Shown: positions 1 to 10,488, counted from the stretch's first letter. The stretch is DNA of 64,000 nt from Paracoccaceae bacterium (GCA_024742455.1 JANSYL010000002.1:372001-436000); one strand, 5' to 3'. The notes: a model not told the origin generated them from the letters alone. Translations and numbers: made by a program.

Positions 1-44
1 CAACGGGGCGGATCATCGGGCACTCCTGAAGGGTTGCGATGAGG

Positions 45-1319
45 CTAGCCGTTTTCCTTCAGGATGTCGCCCGCAAGGTAAAGCGATCCGCAGATCAGGA
101 TGCGCGCGGCGGGGGCCTTCCCGGTGATGCGCTGCACGGCATCCATCGCGTCTTCGGCGAAATCTGCGCTCAGCCCGGCACGGGTCGCGGCCTCCGCCGT
201 GTCCGCGGCGGTCAGCGTGGCGATCTGGCCGGGGATGTCGATGGCGTAAATCCGGTGGGCGATATCGGCGAAAGGCGACAGGAAGCCCACCGGGTCCTTG
301 GTGTTCAGCATCCCGCAGACCAGATAGGTGGGCCGGTCGGCCATGCCCGACATCGCCCGCGCCAGCGCGCGGCCCGCATGGGGGTTGTGCCCGCCATCGA
401 GCCAGAATTCCGCCTGTGGGGCCGCATCGACAAGGGGGCCGTGACGCAGGCGCTGCATCCGGGCGGGCCATTCGGCACGGGTGACGGCGGCCTCGCAGGC
501 CGCGTCATCCTTGCCGAGCGCGCGCAGCGCCGCCAGCGCGGTGCCCGCGTTCTGCACCTGGTGTGCGCCGATCAGGTTCGGCAGCGGCAGGTCGAGAAGC
601 CCGGTTTCGTCCTGAAAGATCAGTCGCCCCCGTTCCTCGGTCACGTGCCAGTGCTGGCCATGGGCGAGGATCGGCGCGCCGATCCGCGCGGCGCGATCCT
701 CGATCACCTCCATCGCGGGTTCGGCCTGCGGGCCGACGATGCAGGGCACGGCGCGCTTGATGATCCCGGCCTTTTCGGCAGCGATCGCGCCCAGCGTGTC
801 GCCGAGAAACTGCTGGTGGTCCATGTCGACGGGTGTGATCACGGTGACGGCGGGGGTGTCGATGACATTGGTGGCATCGAGCCGCCCGCCCAGCCCCACC
901 TCGAGCAGGCAGTAATCGGCGGGCGTTTCCGCGAAGGCCAGAAGGGCCGCGGCGGTGGTGATCTCGAAATAGGTGATCGGGTCGGGGCCGTTGGCGGCGA
1001 GGCAGCGGTCGAGCAGGTCGGACAGGGTGTCCTCGGCGATCAGGTCGCCTGCCAGCCGGATGCGTTCATGGAAGCGCACCAGATGGGGGGAGGTATAGGC
1101 GTGGGTGACATGCCCCGCGCCCTCGAGCCCCGCGCGGATCATGGCCAGTGTCGATCCCTTGCCATTGGTGCCCGCGATATGGATGACCGGGGGCAGGCGG
1201 CGTTCGGGGTGACCGAGCGCGCCGAGGATGCGCCACATCCGGTCGAGCGTAAGGTCGATGATCTTGGGATGCAGCGACATCATCCGGTCAAGGAGGATGT
1301 CGGAGGAGGGCACGCTCAC
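45..1319 (-). CDS. folC: Bifunctional folylpolyglutamate synthase/dihydrofolate synthase
   Basis: FolC adds L-glutamate to dihydropteroate and then to folates in the cytosol, completing dihydrofolate synthesis and retaining folates in the cell. The 424-residue product has the Mur-ligase-type P-loop GTNGKGST near residue 50, the central LLEVGLGGRLDATN segment, and the C-terminal-domain motif DGGHNPHA, all typical of FolC at normal length. Translation starts at a GTG inside the stop of accD (GTGA overlap, 1316-1319), so the two are transcribed together as accD-folC, an order common in alphaproteobacteria. The long plus-strand frame across the gene is a high-GC shadow. Identification is firm. 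Confidence 0.96.
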   Translation of the reverse strand: MSVPSSDILLDRMMSLHPKIIDLTLDRMWRILGALGHPERRLPPVIHIAGTNGKGSTLAMIRAGLEGAGHVTHAYTSPHLVRFHERIRLAGDLIAEDTLSDLLDRCLAANGPDPITYFEITTAAALLAFAETPADYCLLEVGLGGRLDATNVIDTPAVTVITPVDMDHQQFLGDTLGAIAAEKAGIIKRAVPCIVGPQAEPAMEVIEDRAARIGAPILAHGQHWHVTEERGRLIFQDETGLLDLPLPNLIGAHQVQNAGTALAALRALGKDDAACEAAVTRAEWPARMQRLRHGPLVDAAPQAEFWLDGGHNPHAGRALARAMSGMADRPTYLVCGMLNTKDPVGFLSPFADIAHRIYAIDIPGQIATLTAADTAEAATRAGLSADFAEDAMDAVQRITGKAPAARILICGSLYLAGDILKENG

Positions 1320-2260
1320 GTTTCGGACGGGGCCTTGGGTGTTTCCGTCTCCGGCGTCGGGGCCTCGACGGCCGGGGGGGCAGGTTTGGGAAGATCCCCC
1401 GCCACGGGCGGGGCCAGCCCCATCAGCATCCGGGTGATCGAGATCAGTTCATCGCGCAGCTGTCCGCGCGGTGTCACCCGGTCGAGCATGCCGTGATCCA
1501 AAAGATATTCGGCGCGCTGGAACCCTTCGGGCAGGGTTTCGCGGATCGTCTGTTCGATGACGCGGGGGCCTGCGAAACAGATCAGCGCATTGGGTTCGGC
1601 GATCTGGACGTCACCCAGCATCGCGTAGGAGGCCGTCACGCCGCCCGTCGTCGGGTGCGTCAGGACCACGATATAGGGCAGGTTCGCCTCGCGCAGCATC
1701 TGCACGGCCACGGTGGTACGCGGCATCTGCATCAGGCTGAGGATGCCTTCCTGCATCCGGGCGCCGCCGGCGGCGGAGAACAGGATGAAGGGGCGTTTGG
1801 TGGCCACGGCGCGTTCGCAGCCCGCGATGATCGCGTTGCCCACATACATGCCCATCGACCCGCCCATGAAGCCGAAATCCTGTGCGGCGGCAACGATTGG
1901 GGTGCGCCCGATCTCGCCCTCGGCGACCAGCATCGCCTCGTCTTCGGCGGCCTGTTTCTGGGCCGCGCGGAGCCTGTCCGGGTAACGTTTCTGGTCGCGG
2001 AATTTCAGCGGGTCTTCGATGGGTTTGGGAACCGGCACCTCGGTGAAGACGCCGTTGTCGAAAAGCGCGGTGAACCGGTCGCGCGGCGATATCCCCATGT
2101 GATGCCCGCAATTGGTGCAGACATTCAGCGCATCGGACAGTTCGCGATGAAACAGCATCGTGCCGCAGCTGTCGCATTTCGACCAGAGGTTCTCGGGCAT
2201 TTCGCGGCGCGAGAAGATCGAATTGATGCGCGGGCGGACGTAGTTGGTGATCCAGTTCAT
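1316..2260 (-). CDS. accD: Acetyl-CoA carboxylase carboxyltransferase subunit beta
   Basis: AccD is the beta half of the carboxyltransferase that moves CO2 from biotin to acetyl-CoA, giving malonyl-CoA for fatty-acid synthesis; it works with AccA, which is not in the window. The 314-residue product begins MNWITNYVRPRINS and carries a four-Cys zinc ribbon (CDSC near residue 27, CTNC near residue 46), then the crotonase-like core with GGARMQEG and TTGGVTASYA. The frame stays open upstream to 2902, but the ATG at 2260 matches the family N-terminus and puts the zinc ribbon in its usual place. The C-terminal tail is Pro/Thr/Glu-rich and of low complexity. It overlaps folC by 3 bp. Confidence 0.97.
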   Translation of the reverse strand: MNWITNYVRPRINSIFSRREMPENLWSKCDSCGTMLFHRELSDALNVCTNCGHHMGISPRDRFTALFDNGVFTEVPVPKPIEDPLKFRDQKRYPDRLRAAQKQAAEDEAMLVAEGEIGRTPIVAAAQDFGFMGGSMGMYVGNAIIAGCERAVATKRPFILFSAAGGARMQEGILSLMQMPRTTVAVQMLREANLPYIVVLTHPTTGGVTASYAMLGDVQIAEPNALICFAGPRVIEQTIRETLPEGFQRAEYLLDHGMLDRVTPRGQLRDELISITRMLMGLAPPVAGDLPKPAPPAVEAPTPETETPKAPSET

Positions 2261-2337
2261 CGGCGGCTCATTGGCGGCGGCGTCCGGGCTGAGATATTCG
2301 TGGTGAGGCTGAAATGCAACGCCGGAAGCCCCACGCC

Positions 2338-3231
2338 TCAGCGCCGCATCAGGCGGGGAAGGGTCAGGCGGATCAGCCCCCAGGTGATCAGCATCATCAC
2401 GAAATTCACGTAAAGCAGCGGCCGCATCTCGGCGGTGTCCATGGGCGCGAAGGGCACGGTGTAAAGCGACAGGCCCGCCAGCGGGCCGTCCATCGCCACG
2501 AACAGGATCGCGACCGAGTTGTTGGCGAAGTGGAAGCCCCAGGCGGCGCCTATGCTGCCGGTCCTGGCGGTCAGGTCGGCGGCGAGGATGCCGAAGAAGG
2601 CGGCCGCGGCGACGATGATCCAGGCATTGTCGCCCATGATATCGGGTTGGTAGTGGCCCATCGCGAAGAGGACCGAGGGCAGGATCATCCAGATCAGGGG
2701 CGATGCGAAACGGGCGGCCAGCTGCTGCTGGATGTAGCCACGGAACAGAACCTCCTCGGCGCCGGTCTGGATCAGCACGCCCAGCACGGCGACGGGCAGA
2801 AGCACCACCCAGGCCTCGATGGACAGGTTCGGCGCCGGCCGGACATCGGAGGGGATCAGCGCCACGAGGCCGTAGAGCCCCGCGCAGATCACCACCGACC
2901 ACAGGAACGCCGTCCAGAACCCCCGCGCCTCGCCGAACAGGCTGAGCATCGGGCGTTTGTGCAGCCAGCGCGCCGCGAGGAACGGGCCGATGGCCATGCC
3001 GATGAAGGTCGACAGCAGAAGCAGCGTGCCGATCGGCGTGGCCTCGGTTCCGTCGATCCAGTCGCGCGCGTCCTGCCCGCCGAGAACCAGCGTGGCGATC
3101 ATGAAGACCAGCACCGACACCGCCGCATAAAGCGCCGCGCAGAGCGCGATGCCCAGGCCGAGGCGCCAGAGTTGCGGCCTGAACCGGGCGGGGGCCACGA
3201 ACGCCCCATGGGCCGGATAGAGATATGACAC
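2338..3231 (-). CDS. CPBP-family intramembrane metalloprotease (CAAX protease-like)
   Basis: The 297-residue protein has about eight hydrophobic segments and the CPBP (Abi/CaaX protease) signature: EEVLFRGY near residue 160, a FAMGH segment about 30 residues later, and HFANN near residue 237. These supply the glutamates, arginine and histidines of the intramembrane glutamyl-protease site. Bacterial members are linked to bacteriocin immunity, protein processing or envelope roles; the substrate cannot be inferred here. It lies 77 bp upstream of accD on the same strand and diverges from ilvD, so its promoter lies in 3232-3375. Confidence 0.88.
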   Translation of the reverse strand: MSYLYPAHGAFVAPARFRPQLWRLGLGIALCAALYAAVSVLVFMIATLVLGGQDARDWIDGTEATPIGTLLLLSTFIGMAIGPFLAARWLHKRPMLSLFGEARGFWTAFLWSVVICAGLYGLVALIPSDVRPAPNLSIEAWVVLLPVAVLGVLIQTGAEEVLFRGYIQQQLAARFASPLIWMILPSVLFAMGHYQPDIMGDNAWIIVAAAAFFGILAADLTARTGSIGAAWGFHFANNSVAILFVAMDGPLAGLSLYTVPFAPMDTAEMRPLLYVNFVMMLITWGLIRLTLPRLMRR

Positions 3232-3375
3232 GCGCCTGATGCCTCCCTGGCTGCTCGCGCTCCGTGACTATCCCGCGGCTGGCCTGCGGGCAATCGCGCT
3301 TGTTCGGGCGGGGGCTAGGGTTTATCCCCGATGGAAATGACCGGGTTCCATGTATCGAGATAAGGGAGGTGCGCG

Positions 3376-5109
3376 ATGCTTAAAGGCCGCGTGGACAAAT
3401 CGAAACTACCCAGCCGCCACGTCACCGAAGGCCCGGCGCGCGCCCCGCACCGGTCGTATTTCTACGCAATGGGGCTGAGCGATGAGGAGATTCACCAGCC
3501 TTTCGTCGGCGTCGCCACCTGCTGGAACGAGGCCGCGCCCTGCAACATCGCGCTGGGCCGCCAGGCGCAATCGGTGAAGCTGGGCGTCAAGCATGCCAAT
3601 GGCACCCCGCGCGAGTTCACCACGATCACCGTGACCGACGGCATCGCCATGGGGCATGAGGGGATGCGGTCCTCGCTCGCCTCGCGCGACGCCATCGCCG
3701 ACACCGTCGAGCTGACGATGCGCGGCCATTGCTATGACGCGCTGGTCGGTCTTGCAGGTTGCGACAAGTCGCTGCCGGGGATGATGATGGCGATGGTGCG
3801 GCTGAACGTGCCGTCGGTCTTCATCTATGGCGGGTCGATCCTGCCGGGCCGTCTGGAAGGCCGCGACATCACCGTTCAGGACGTGTTCGAGGCCGTGGGC
3901 CAGCACCAGGCCGGCAACCTTTCGGACGAGGCACTGGCCGTGATCGAGCGTGTCGCCTGCCCCAGCGCGGGCGCCTGCGGCGGCCAGTTCACCGCCAACA
4001 CCATGGCCTGCGTGTCCGAGGCGATCGGCCTTGCGCTGCCCAATTCCTCGGGCGCGCCCGCACCCTATGAATCCCGCGACGCCTATGGCGTGGCCTCGGG
4101 CGAGGCGGTCATGGCGCTGCTGGAGAAAGGCATCCGCGCGCGGGATATCGTGACGCGGAAATCGCTGGAAAACGCGGCCCGCGTCGTGGCCTGCACCGGC
4201 GGGTCGACCAATGCGGGCCTGCACCTGCCCGCCATCGCCCATGAGGCGGGGATCGAATTCGACCTGTTCGATGTCTGCGACATCTTCCACGACACGCCTT
4301 ACTTCGTCGACATGAAGCCCGGCGGCCAATATGTCGCCAAGGACCTGTACGAGGCAGGCGGCGTGCCGGTCGTGCTGAAGGAATTGCGCAAGATCGGCCT
4401 TGTGCATGAGGAATGCATGACCGCCACCGGGCGCACGATGGGCGAGGAACTTGACCTGATCACCCGCGAGGCCGATGGCAAGGTGATCTATCCCGCCGCA
4501 TCGCCGATCACGGAAACAGGCGGTGTCGTGGGTCTGAAGGGCAACCTGGCCCCCGAAGGCGCCATCGTGAAGGTGGCCGGGATCGCGCCTGAAAACCAGG
4601 TCTTCACCGGGCCTGCACGGGTTTTCGAATGCGAGGAAGACGCGTTCGAGGCGGTGCGCAGCCGCGCCTATGAGGAAGGCGAGGTGATCGTCATCCGCAA
4701 TGAAGGGCCCAAGGGCGGGCCCGGCATGCGCGAGATGCTGGCCACCACCTCGGCCCTGTCGGGCCAGGGGATGGGCAAGAAGGTGGCGCTGATCACCGAT
4801 GGCCGGTTCTCGGGCGCGACGCGCGGCTTCTGCGTGGGCCATGTCGGCCCCGAAGCGGCGGTCGGCGGCCCCATCGGGTTGCTGAAGGATGGCGACATGA
4901 TCACCATCGACGCGATCAAGGGCGAGCTGTCGGTCGACCTGTCCGAGGCGGAGCTGGCGGAGCGGGCAAAATCCTGGTCCGGCCCGCGCGAGACGATCTA
5001 TGCCTCGGGTGCCCTGTGGAAATACGCGCAGCTTGTCGGCCCGGCGGTGAAGGGGGCGATCACTCATCCCGGCGCCGAGGGCGAAAAGCATGTCTACGCC
5101 GACATCTAA
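3376..5109 (+). CDS. ilvD: Dihydroxy-acid dehydratase
   Basis: IlvD dehydrates 2,3-dihydroxy-isovalerate and 2,3-dihydroxy-3-methylvalerate to the 2-keto acids of valine and isoleucine synthesis, using an Fe-S cluster. The 577-residue protein shows the cluster-region motifs GCDKSLPGM near residue 130 and [16 protein letters not shown] near residue 195, and the C-terminal TDGRFSG. The ATG follows a GGGAGG ribosome site at about 6 nt. ilvA (9190) and ilvE (30525), also in the window, act in the same pathway but in other operons. The 3' end overlaps the following lipoprotein gene by 20 bp. Confidence 0.97.
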   Translation: MLKGRVDKSKLPSRHVTEGPARAPHRSYFYAMGLSDEEIHQPFVGVATCWNEAAPCNIALGRQAQSVKLGVKHANGTPREFTTITVTDGIAMGHEGMRSSLASRDAIADTVELTMRGHCYDALVGLAGCDKSLPGMMMAMVRLNVPSVFIYGGSILPGRLEGRDITVQDVFEAVGQHQAGNLSDEALAVIERVACPSAGACGGQFTANTMACVSEAIGLALPNSSGAPAPYESRDAYGVASGEAVMALLEKGIRARDIVTRKSLENAARVVACTGGSTNAGLHLPAIAHEAGIEFDLFDVCDIFHDTPYFVDMKPGGQYVAKDLYEAGGVPVVLKELRKIGLVHEECMTATGRTMGEELDLITREADGKVIYPAASPITETGGVVGLKGNLAPEGAIVKVAGIAPENQVFTGPARVFECEEDAFEAVRSRAYEEGEVIVIRNEGPKGGPGMREMLATTSALSGQGMGKKVALITDGRFSGATRGFCVGHVGPEAAVGGPIGLLKDGDMITIDAIKGELSVDLSEAELAERAKSWSGPRETIYASGALWKYAQLVGPAVKGAITHPGAEGEKHVYADI

Positions 5110-5842
5110 GGCGGGACTTCTGGCGCTGGTTCTGGCGCTGTCGGGGTGTATCGGCGGCGCCGGGGGCACGGGCGGTGGCGGCGTGTTTTCCGGTGGCGCG
5201 GCACGCGATGTCACCGTCACCTCGGACCGGATCGTCGTGGCGGGCCCCGAAGGGTTTTGCGTCGATCCGACAGCGACACGGCAAAGCGGCGATACCGGGT
5301 TCGTGCTGCTGGGCAATTGCGCGGCGATTTCCAATTCCCGCCGTGACGCGCAGCCCGCCGTGCCGGCGGTTCTGACGGCGGCGATTTCGGGGCCCGGCCA
5401 GACCGACAGGATCGCCGACAACCTCGGCGGGATGGAGGCGTTTTTCCGGTCCGCCGAGGGGCGCGAATTGCTGAGCCGCAGCGGTCGCGCCGATGCGGTG
5501 ACGGTGCTCGACACCGGAATTTCGGGCGATGCCTTTCTGCTGCATGCCGAGGATCGCAGCGCCGGGGCCATCGACGGTGTGCAAAGCGATTACTGGCGCG
5601 CCTATCTGGATGTGGGCAACAGGATCGCCACCCTGTCGGTGCTGGGGCTGGAGGGGCAGGCCCTGTCGCCCGCGCAAAGCCAGAACACGCTGAATGCCTT
5701 CATCGCCGCCGTCGAACGCGCCAACAGCGCGCCGATGGCCGACCGGCCGCCGCCCGCGCCCGCCGAACCGCCCCGCGCCGCGCCTTCGGGTGGCGGGGGA
5801 CAGCTCTGGAACATCGGGTTGTTCCGTCGCATACTCGGCTGA
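5090..5842 (+). CDS. Predicted lipoprotein, conserved hypothetical
   Basis: The 250-residue protein has a lipoprotein signal peptide: a hydrophobic stretch and lipobox LSGC with the acceptor Cys at residue 20, followed by a Gly-rich linker. The mature part has no domain I recognise; the middle (residues 40-190) looks like a compact alpha/beta region and the C-terminus has a Pro/Ala-rich patch. The start codon lies within the 3' end of ilvD (20 bp overlap), so it is translationally coupled to ilvD. Location is inferred to be a membrane anchored on the periplasmic side. Function unknown. Confidence 0.8.
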   Translation: MSTPTSKAGLLALVLALSGCIGGAGGTGGGGVFSGGAARDVTVTSDRIVVAGPEGFCVDPTATRQSGDTGFVLLGNCAAISNSRRDAQPAVPAVLTAAISGPGQTDRIADNLGGMEAFFRSAEGRELLSRSGRADAVTVLDTGISGDAFLLHAEDRSAGAIDGVQSDYWRAYLDVGNRIATLSVLGLEGQALSPAQSQNTLNAFIAAVERANSAPMADRPPPAPAEPPRAAPSGGGGQLWNIGLFRRILG

Positions 5843-5909
5843 CCGTCACGAAAGGTCCGTTCCTGCGGATCGCGCCGACGGCACCCGCGATTCCGGCAGA
5901 AGGCGCGAC

Positions 5910-6683
5910 ATGGGCCAGGACCGACATCTTTTCCGCCATTGGAAGGCCCTGGCCGGTCCCGCGCGGCGATGGACCCGGGCGCTGCAATCGCCCGAGGACG
6001 CCGGCGACGGCACCCTGCGCGACACGCTGACCGACATCACCAATGCCCGGGCCGAGCTGGATCGCGCCGCCGCGCGGCTGAAGGCCGAGCTTTTGAACCG
6101 GGGCGCGGGCGGCGATGCGGTGGCGCGGCCCGAACAATGCGACTGGGCCGACCGCCCGGCCCCCTGGCGTGCGCCGATCCATCCGCGCGGGCGGATCAAC
6201 CTGCCATCTCCCACGGTGGTGGGGGCCGGCGTCACGCTGTTTCATGATGCGGTTCATGCCGATCTGAGCGTGCGCCAGGACCCGGTTCCGCCCGGGGTGA
6301 CGGGCGCGCAGTTCGGGCTGGTCTTCGAGTTCTACCGCTTTGACGGGTCGTTCCTGTCGATCGTGCAGGACCTGCCCGAGGCCGCGCTGCGGGGGCTGAC
6401 GCGCGATCATTTCATCTCTCTGCGGCTGGTGGCCGACCGGGAGCACCAGAGCGAGATCTATGCCCGGCTGAACGTCCAGCACGGGCCCAACACCGATCAG
6501 CTGGTGCGCCAGGTCGCGATGAAGGGCCAGCACGGGCTGGCCGAGTTCGACCTCGCCTATTCCGACGTGAACGAGAAGCGGCTGGAAAAGGCCTGGATCG
6601 ACCTGATTTTCGAAGGTCCCGAGATGAACCGGATCGCGGTCTGGGACATGGTTCTGACGCGCGCGCCGCGCGCCGATCTGTAA
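5910..6683 (+). CDS. Conserved Rhodobacterales protein (DUF6478-like)
   Basis: The 257-residue protein starts MGQDRHLFRHWKALAG. The open frame extends upstream to 5694, but that part overlaps the lipoprotein gene and reads as Arg/Pro-rich shadow sequence, so the ATG at 5910 is preferred. A short helical region (residues 40-70) precedes a probable beta-rich domain. It resembles, from memory, the Rhodobacteraceae family DUF6478; I could not check this. There is no signal peptide and no catalytic motif. It is followed after 12 bp by another small conserved protein, so the two probably form a unit. Confidence 0.72.
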   Translation: MGQDRHLFRHWKALAGPARRWTRALQSPEDAGDGTLRDTLTDITNARAELDRAAARLKAELLNRGAGGDAVARPEQCDWADRPAPWRAPIHPRGRINLPSPTVVGAGVTLFHDAVHADLSVRQDPVPPGVTGAQFGLVFEFYRFDGSFLSIVQDLPEAALRGLTRDHFISLRLVADREHQSEIYARLNVQHGPNTDQLVRQVAMKGQHGLAEFDLAYSDVNEKRLEKAWIDLIFEGPEMNRIAVWDMVLTRAPRADL

Positions 6684-6695
6684 AGGGCGGACCCT

Positions 6696-7061
6696 ATGAC
6701 CACCGAAATCCTGACCCCGATCCGCCTGCGCGCCGGCCGCTATGAAGGCCGTCTGAGCGCGCAAGGCTGCGACGGGATCGAGGCGGTGCATCTGGGCCGC
6801 GTCGTCGCTGCCGCCCATGTCGACCCTGACCCCGCCGCGCCCGGCGAGTTCCGTGTCGCGGTGGATATCCCCGCCTCGATCCTGGCCGACGGGGTGCAGG
6901 TGATCGCGCTGAAATCGGTGAGCACCGGGCAGGTGCTGGACCGGATCACCGTTCTGGCCGGCGCGCCGCTGGATGAAGACATCAGGGCCGAGCTGGCGCT
7001 GTTGCGCGACGAGGTCGAGATGCTGAAAACGGCCTTCCGCCGCCACGCCTCGGGCGCGTGA
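6696..7061 (+). CDS. Conserved hypothetical protein, small
   Basis: The 121-residue soluble protein has a beta-rich N-terminal two-thirds and a C-terminal helix with coiled-coil character (LDEDIRAELALLRDEVEMLK). No family is recognised. It lies 12 bp after the DUF6478-like gene in the same orientation, and its TGA abuts the convergent argG stop with no gap. The paired arrangement suggests related roles, perhaps as partners through the C-terminal helix, but that is inference. Confidence 0.7.
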   Translation: MTTEILTPIRLRAGRYEGRLSAQGCDGIEAVHLGRVVAAAHVDPDPAAPGEFRVAVDIPASILADGVQVIALKSVSTGQVLDRITVLAGAPLDEDIRAELALLRDEVEMLKTAFRRHASGA

Positions 7062-8294
7062 TCAGCCCCCGTTGCGGCGCGCGCGGGCGGCCAGGAGTTT
7101 CAGCCTGAGCGCGTTGAGCTGAATGAAGCCCTGTGCGTCCGACTGGTCATAGGCGCCCATGTCTTCCTCGAAGGTCACATGCGCCTCGGAATAGAGCGTG
7201 TGATCCGACCAGCGGCCGATGCAGCTGACCGAGCCCTTGTAGAGCTTCAGCCGCACGGTGCCGGTGACATGTTCCTGGCTCTTGTCGATGGCGGCCTGCA
7301 GCATCTCGCGTTCGGGGGAGAACCAGAAGCCGTTATAGATCAGTTCCGCGTAGCGCGGCATCAGGCTGTCCTTGAGGTGGCCCGAGCCGCTGTCCAGCGT
7401 GATCTGTTCGATGCCGCGATGCGCCTCGAGCAGGATGGTGCCGCCGGGGGTTTCGTAGATGCCCCGGGATTTCATGCCGACGAAGCGGTTTTCGACAAAA
7501 TCGAGCCGCCCGATGCCGTGCCTGCCGCCGTATTCGTTGAGCCTGGTCAGGATCGTGGCGGGCGACATCGCCTCGCCATTGATGGCGACCGCATCCCCCC
7601 GTTCAAAACTGACCTCGATGATCTCGGGTGTGTCGGGGGCGTCTTCGGGCGCGACGGTGCGCTGGAACACGTATTCCTCGGCGGCGATCGCGGGGTCTTC
7701 CAGCGCCTTGCCCTCGGAGGAGGTGTGCAGAAGGTTCGCGTCGACCGAGAACGGCGCCTCGTTCCGCTTGTCCCTGGCGATGGGGATCTGGTGCTGTTCG
7801 GCAAACTCGATCAGCCGGGTCCGGCTGCCCAGGTCCCAGGTCCGCCAGGGGGCGATCACCTTGATCTCGGGGTTCAGGGCATAAGCGCTGAGTTCGAAAC
7901 GGACCTGATCGTTGCCCTTGCCTGTGGCGCCGTGGCTGATCGCGTCGGCGCCGGTTTCGGCGGCGATCTCGACCAGACGTTTGGAGATCAGGGGCCGCGC
8001 GATCGAGGTTCCCAGAAGGTATTGTCCTTCATAAAGCGCGTTGGCGCGGAACATCGGAAAGACGAAATCGCGCACGAATTCCTCGCGCAGGTCCTCGATG
8101 TAGATGTCCCTGACGCCCAGCATCTCGGCCTTCTTGCGCGCGGGCTCGAGTTCCTCGCCCTGGCCCAGATCGGCGGTGAAGGTGACGACCTCGCAGCCGT
8201 ATTCGACCTGCAGCCATTTCAGGATGATCGAGGTGTCGAGCCCCCCGGAATAGGCAAGCACGACCTTTTTCGGGGTGGGGGAAACCGCACTCAT
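7062..8294 (-). CDS. argG: Argininosuccinate synthase
   Basis: ArgG condenses citrulline and aspartate with ATP to give argininosuccinate in arginine synthesis. The 410-residue product shows the N-type ATP pyrophosphatase loop AYSGGLDTS at residues 14-22, [15 protein letters not shown] and [12 protein letters not shown], all at usual family positions. The frame extends upstream to 8375, but the ATG at 8294 is chosen because GGAG sits 6 nt before it, while the ATG at 8300 would directly abut the GGAG. It is convergent with the small hypothetical gene at 6696. Confidence 0.97.
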   Translation of the reverse strand: MSAVSPTPKKVVLAYSGGLDTSIILKWLQVEYGCEVVTFTADLGQGEELEPARKKAEMLGVRDIYIEDLREEFVRDFVFPMFRANALYEGQYLLGTSIARPLISKRLVEIAAETGADAISHGATGKGNDQVRFELSAYALNPEIKVIAPWRTWDLGSRTRLIEFAEQHQIPIARDKRNEAPFSVDANLLHTSSEGKALEDPAIAAEEYVFQRTVAPEDAPDTPEIIEVSFERGDAVAINGEAMSPATILTRLNEYGGRHGIGRLDFVENRFVGMKSRGIYETPGGTILLEAHRGIEQITLDSGSGHLKDSLMPRYAELIYNGFWFSPEREMLQAAIDKSQEHVTGTVRLKLYKGSVSCIGRWSDHTLYSEAHVTFEEDMGAYDQSDAQGFIQLNALRLKLLAARARRNGG

Positions 8295-8392
8295 CCTCAT
8301 CTCCAGCAGTATTGGGCGTTGACCGCGCGGGCGATAGCGGGTTTTCAAAGGCACGACAAGACAGGGCCCAAGCAACCACCGGGACGGCGATC

Positions 8393-9190
8393 ATGGATTA
8401 TGGCTATCAGCTACTGCGGCACGCGGTGCAGCAGGTTTTCGGAAACATCCGCCCGGCCGCGCGGCTGACGCTGGCGCTGTTCCTGACCCCGGTCATCCTG
8501 TTCCTGCTGCTGACCGGCGGCACGGGATTTGCCAGCGTCGCCTCGGCCGAGGCCGTGGGCGGCGGGCTGGTTCTGGCGCTTCTGGTCACCGTCGTGGTCG
8601 CAGTTCTGGCCTATTGCTGGGCCGCCGTGGGCTGGCACCGCTATGTCTTGCTGGAGGAAATCGGGCCCGGGGTTTTCCCGCAATGGCGCCCCGGCGAGGT
8701 CATGGCCTATCTCGGGCGGGCCATCATCGTGATCCTCGTGGTGATCGCGGGCGGGATCGCGGCGGGGATCGCCGTGGGCCTCGTGGTGGGGATCACGCAA
8801 AGCGAAGGCATCGCCATCTTCATGGGGATCGGTCTTGTCTTCGGCCTGACCTGGCTGGCGACCCGGATCGGGCTGGTGCTGCCCGCCGCCGCGCTGGGCA
8901 CCCGGATGACCATCGGTGAAAGCTGGCGCGCCACCGCGCCGGTTTCGGGGCAGATCCTGCTGCCGCTGATCGTGATCGCCGCCGTCTTCGGCCTGATCGG
9001 GCAGGTCGTGCTGATGATTTTCGGCCAGACGGTTCCCGTCGAAAGCTTCGGGGTGGTGCAGGACCAGGTCGTGCTCAGCCTGCCCGGCAATCTGGTCAAC
9101 GCGGTGCTGTCCTGGCTGCAGATCCTGATCAACCTGGCCCTGATGACCACGCTTTACGGCAATCTCATCGAAGGTCGGCAACTGAACTGA
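8393..9190 (+). CDS. Polytopic membrane protein, conserved hypothetical
   Basis: The 265-residue protein has about six hydrophobic segments (near residues 27-42, 55-80, 107-135, 143-165, 190-215 and 235-255) and short loops. The start at 8393 (MDYGYQLLRHAVQQVF) is preferred over the upstream frame because it begins with an amphipathic helix of the kind common in such proteins. It is loosely like YciC/DUF4013-type membrane proteins, but no diagnostic motif was found. The stop overlaps the ilvA start as TGATG, so the genes are coupled. Confidence 0.75.
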   Translation: MDYGYQLLRHAVQQVFGNIRPAARLTLALFLTPVILFLLLTGGTGFASVASAEAVGGGLVLALLVTVVVAVLAYCWAAVGWHRYVLLEEIGPGVFPQWRPGEVMAYLGRAIIVILVVIAGGIAAGIAVGLVVGITQSEGIAIFMGIGLVFGLTWLATRIGLVLPAAALGTRMTIGESWRATAPVSGQILLPLIVIAAVFGLIGQVVLMIFGQTVPVESFGVVQDQVVLSLPGNLVNAVLSWLQILINLALMTTLYGNLIEGRQLN

Positions 9191-10476
9191 TGCTGGACAA
9201 ATCCGCACCCACCGGGCAAGCGGCGCCGATGACCGATTTCGCCGATGCCGCCCGTGCCGCCGCGCAAGCCGTGCGCGACCTGTTCGAACCGACGCCGTTG
9301 CAGTTGAACGCGCATCTGTCGGACCGGTTCGGGGCCGAGATATGGCTGAAACGCGAAGACCTCGCCCCGGTCAGGTCCTACAAGATCCGCGGCGCCTTCA
9401 ACGCGATGCGCAAGCGTTTGGCGGCGGAGCCGGGCAAGACCCGCTTTGTCTGTGCCAGCGCGGGCAACCATGCGCAGGGCGTGGCCTATGCCTGTGCGCA
9501 TTTCGGATGCCAGGGCACGATCTTCATGCCGGTGACGACGCCGGACCAGAAGATCACCAAGACCAGGATCTTCGGCGGGGACTCGGTGGAGATCCGGCTG
9601 GTGGGCGATTTCTTCGACCAAACGCTGGCCGCCGCGCAGAGCTTTTGTGCCGAACAGGGGGCGCATTTCCTGTCGCCCTTCGATGATGCCCATGTGATCG
9701 AGGGACAGGCCTCGGTGGCGGTGGAAATGGTGCAGCAACTCGGCCGCGCCCCCGATCACCTGGTGCTGCCGGTGGGCGGCGGCGGCCTGTCGGCGGGGAT
9801 GATCAGCTATCTCAAGGCGATCGGCGGGCTGAACCGGGTGACGCTTGTCGAACCGGCGGGCGGCCCGTCGCTGACGGCGGCACTGGCAGCGGGCGAACCG
9901 GTGGAAGTGCCGATCACCGATAATTTCGTCGATGGCGCGGCCGTCGCGAAGACCGGCGAACGCACCTTTGCCGCGCTCAGGGATATCGACCCCAAGGATG
10001 TTCTGCTTGCCCCGGAAAACCGCATCTGCGTGACCATTCAGGAGATGCTGAACGTCGAAGGCATCGTGCTGGAACCCGCGGGCGCGCTGGCTGTCGACGT
10101 GCTGGGCGACATCGCCGACCAGATCAGGGGCAAGACCGTGGTCTGCGTCACCTCGGGCGGCAATTTCGATTTCGAGCGGCTGCCCGAGGTCAAGGAACGC
10201 GCCCAGAACTGGCAGGGTCTGAAGAAGTATTTCATCCTGCGCCTGCCGCAGCGCCCCGGGGCCTTGCGCGATTTCCTCGACCTGCTCGGCCCGGACGACA
10301 ACATCACCCGTTTCGAATACCTGAAGAAGAATTCCCGGAATTTCGGGTCGGTCCTGATCGGGATCGAGACGGAAGCCGCCGAAAACTTCGACCCGATGAT
10401 CGAACGGGTCATGGCCCGCGGCTTCGGGTTCCGCGACATCACCAATGACGAAGTGCTGGCCGATTTCCTGATCTGA
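9190..10476 (+). CDS. ilvA: Threonine ammonia-lyase (threonine dehydratase)
   Basis: IlvA deaminates threonine to 2-ketobutyrate, the first committed step to isoleucine, using PLP. The 428-residue protein has the PLP lysine in SYKIRGAFN (Lys65), the phosphate loop VGGGGLSAGM and, after residue 330, a single ACT-like regulatory domain (FILRLPQRPGALRDFL). This is the shorter one-ACT form rather than the two-ACT E. coli form. The start overlaps the preceding membrane-protein stop (TGATG); a second in-frame ATG at 9229 is an alternative. Confidence 0.94.
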   Translation: MLDKSAPTGQAAPMTDFADAARAAAQAVRDLFEPTPLQLNAHLSDRFGAEIWLKREDLAPVRSYKIRGAFNAMRKRLAAEPGKTRFVCASAGNHAQGVAYACAHFGCQGTIFMPVTTPDQKITKTRIFGGDSVEIRLVGDFFDQTLAAAQSFCAEQGAHFLSPFDDAHVIEGQASVAVEMVQQLGRAPDHLVLPVGGGGLSAGMISYLKAIGGLNRVTLVEPAGGPSLTAALAAGEPVEVPITDNFVDGAAVAKTGERTFAALRDIDPKDVLLAPENRICVTIQEMLNVEGIVLEPAGALAVDVLGDIADQIRGKTVVCVTSGGNFDFERLPEVKERAQNWQGLKKYFILRLPQRPGALRDFLDLLGPDDNITRFEYLKKNSRNFGSVLIGIETEAAENFDPMIERVMARGFGFRDITNDEVLADFLI

Positions 10477-10488
10477 CGCACGCGCGTC

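Noticed and set aside
39-1496. 485-codon plus-strand open frame across folC
   Set aside because: It is antisense to a firm folC gene, is rich in Gly/Arg/His, and matches no family; typical of codon-bias shadows in high-GC DNA.
3406-5571. 721-codon minus-strand open frame across ilvD
   Set aside because: Shadow of ilvD and the lipoprotein gene; no domain or signal.
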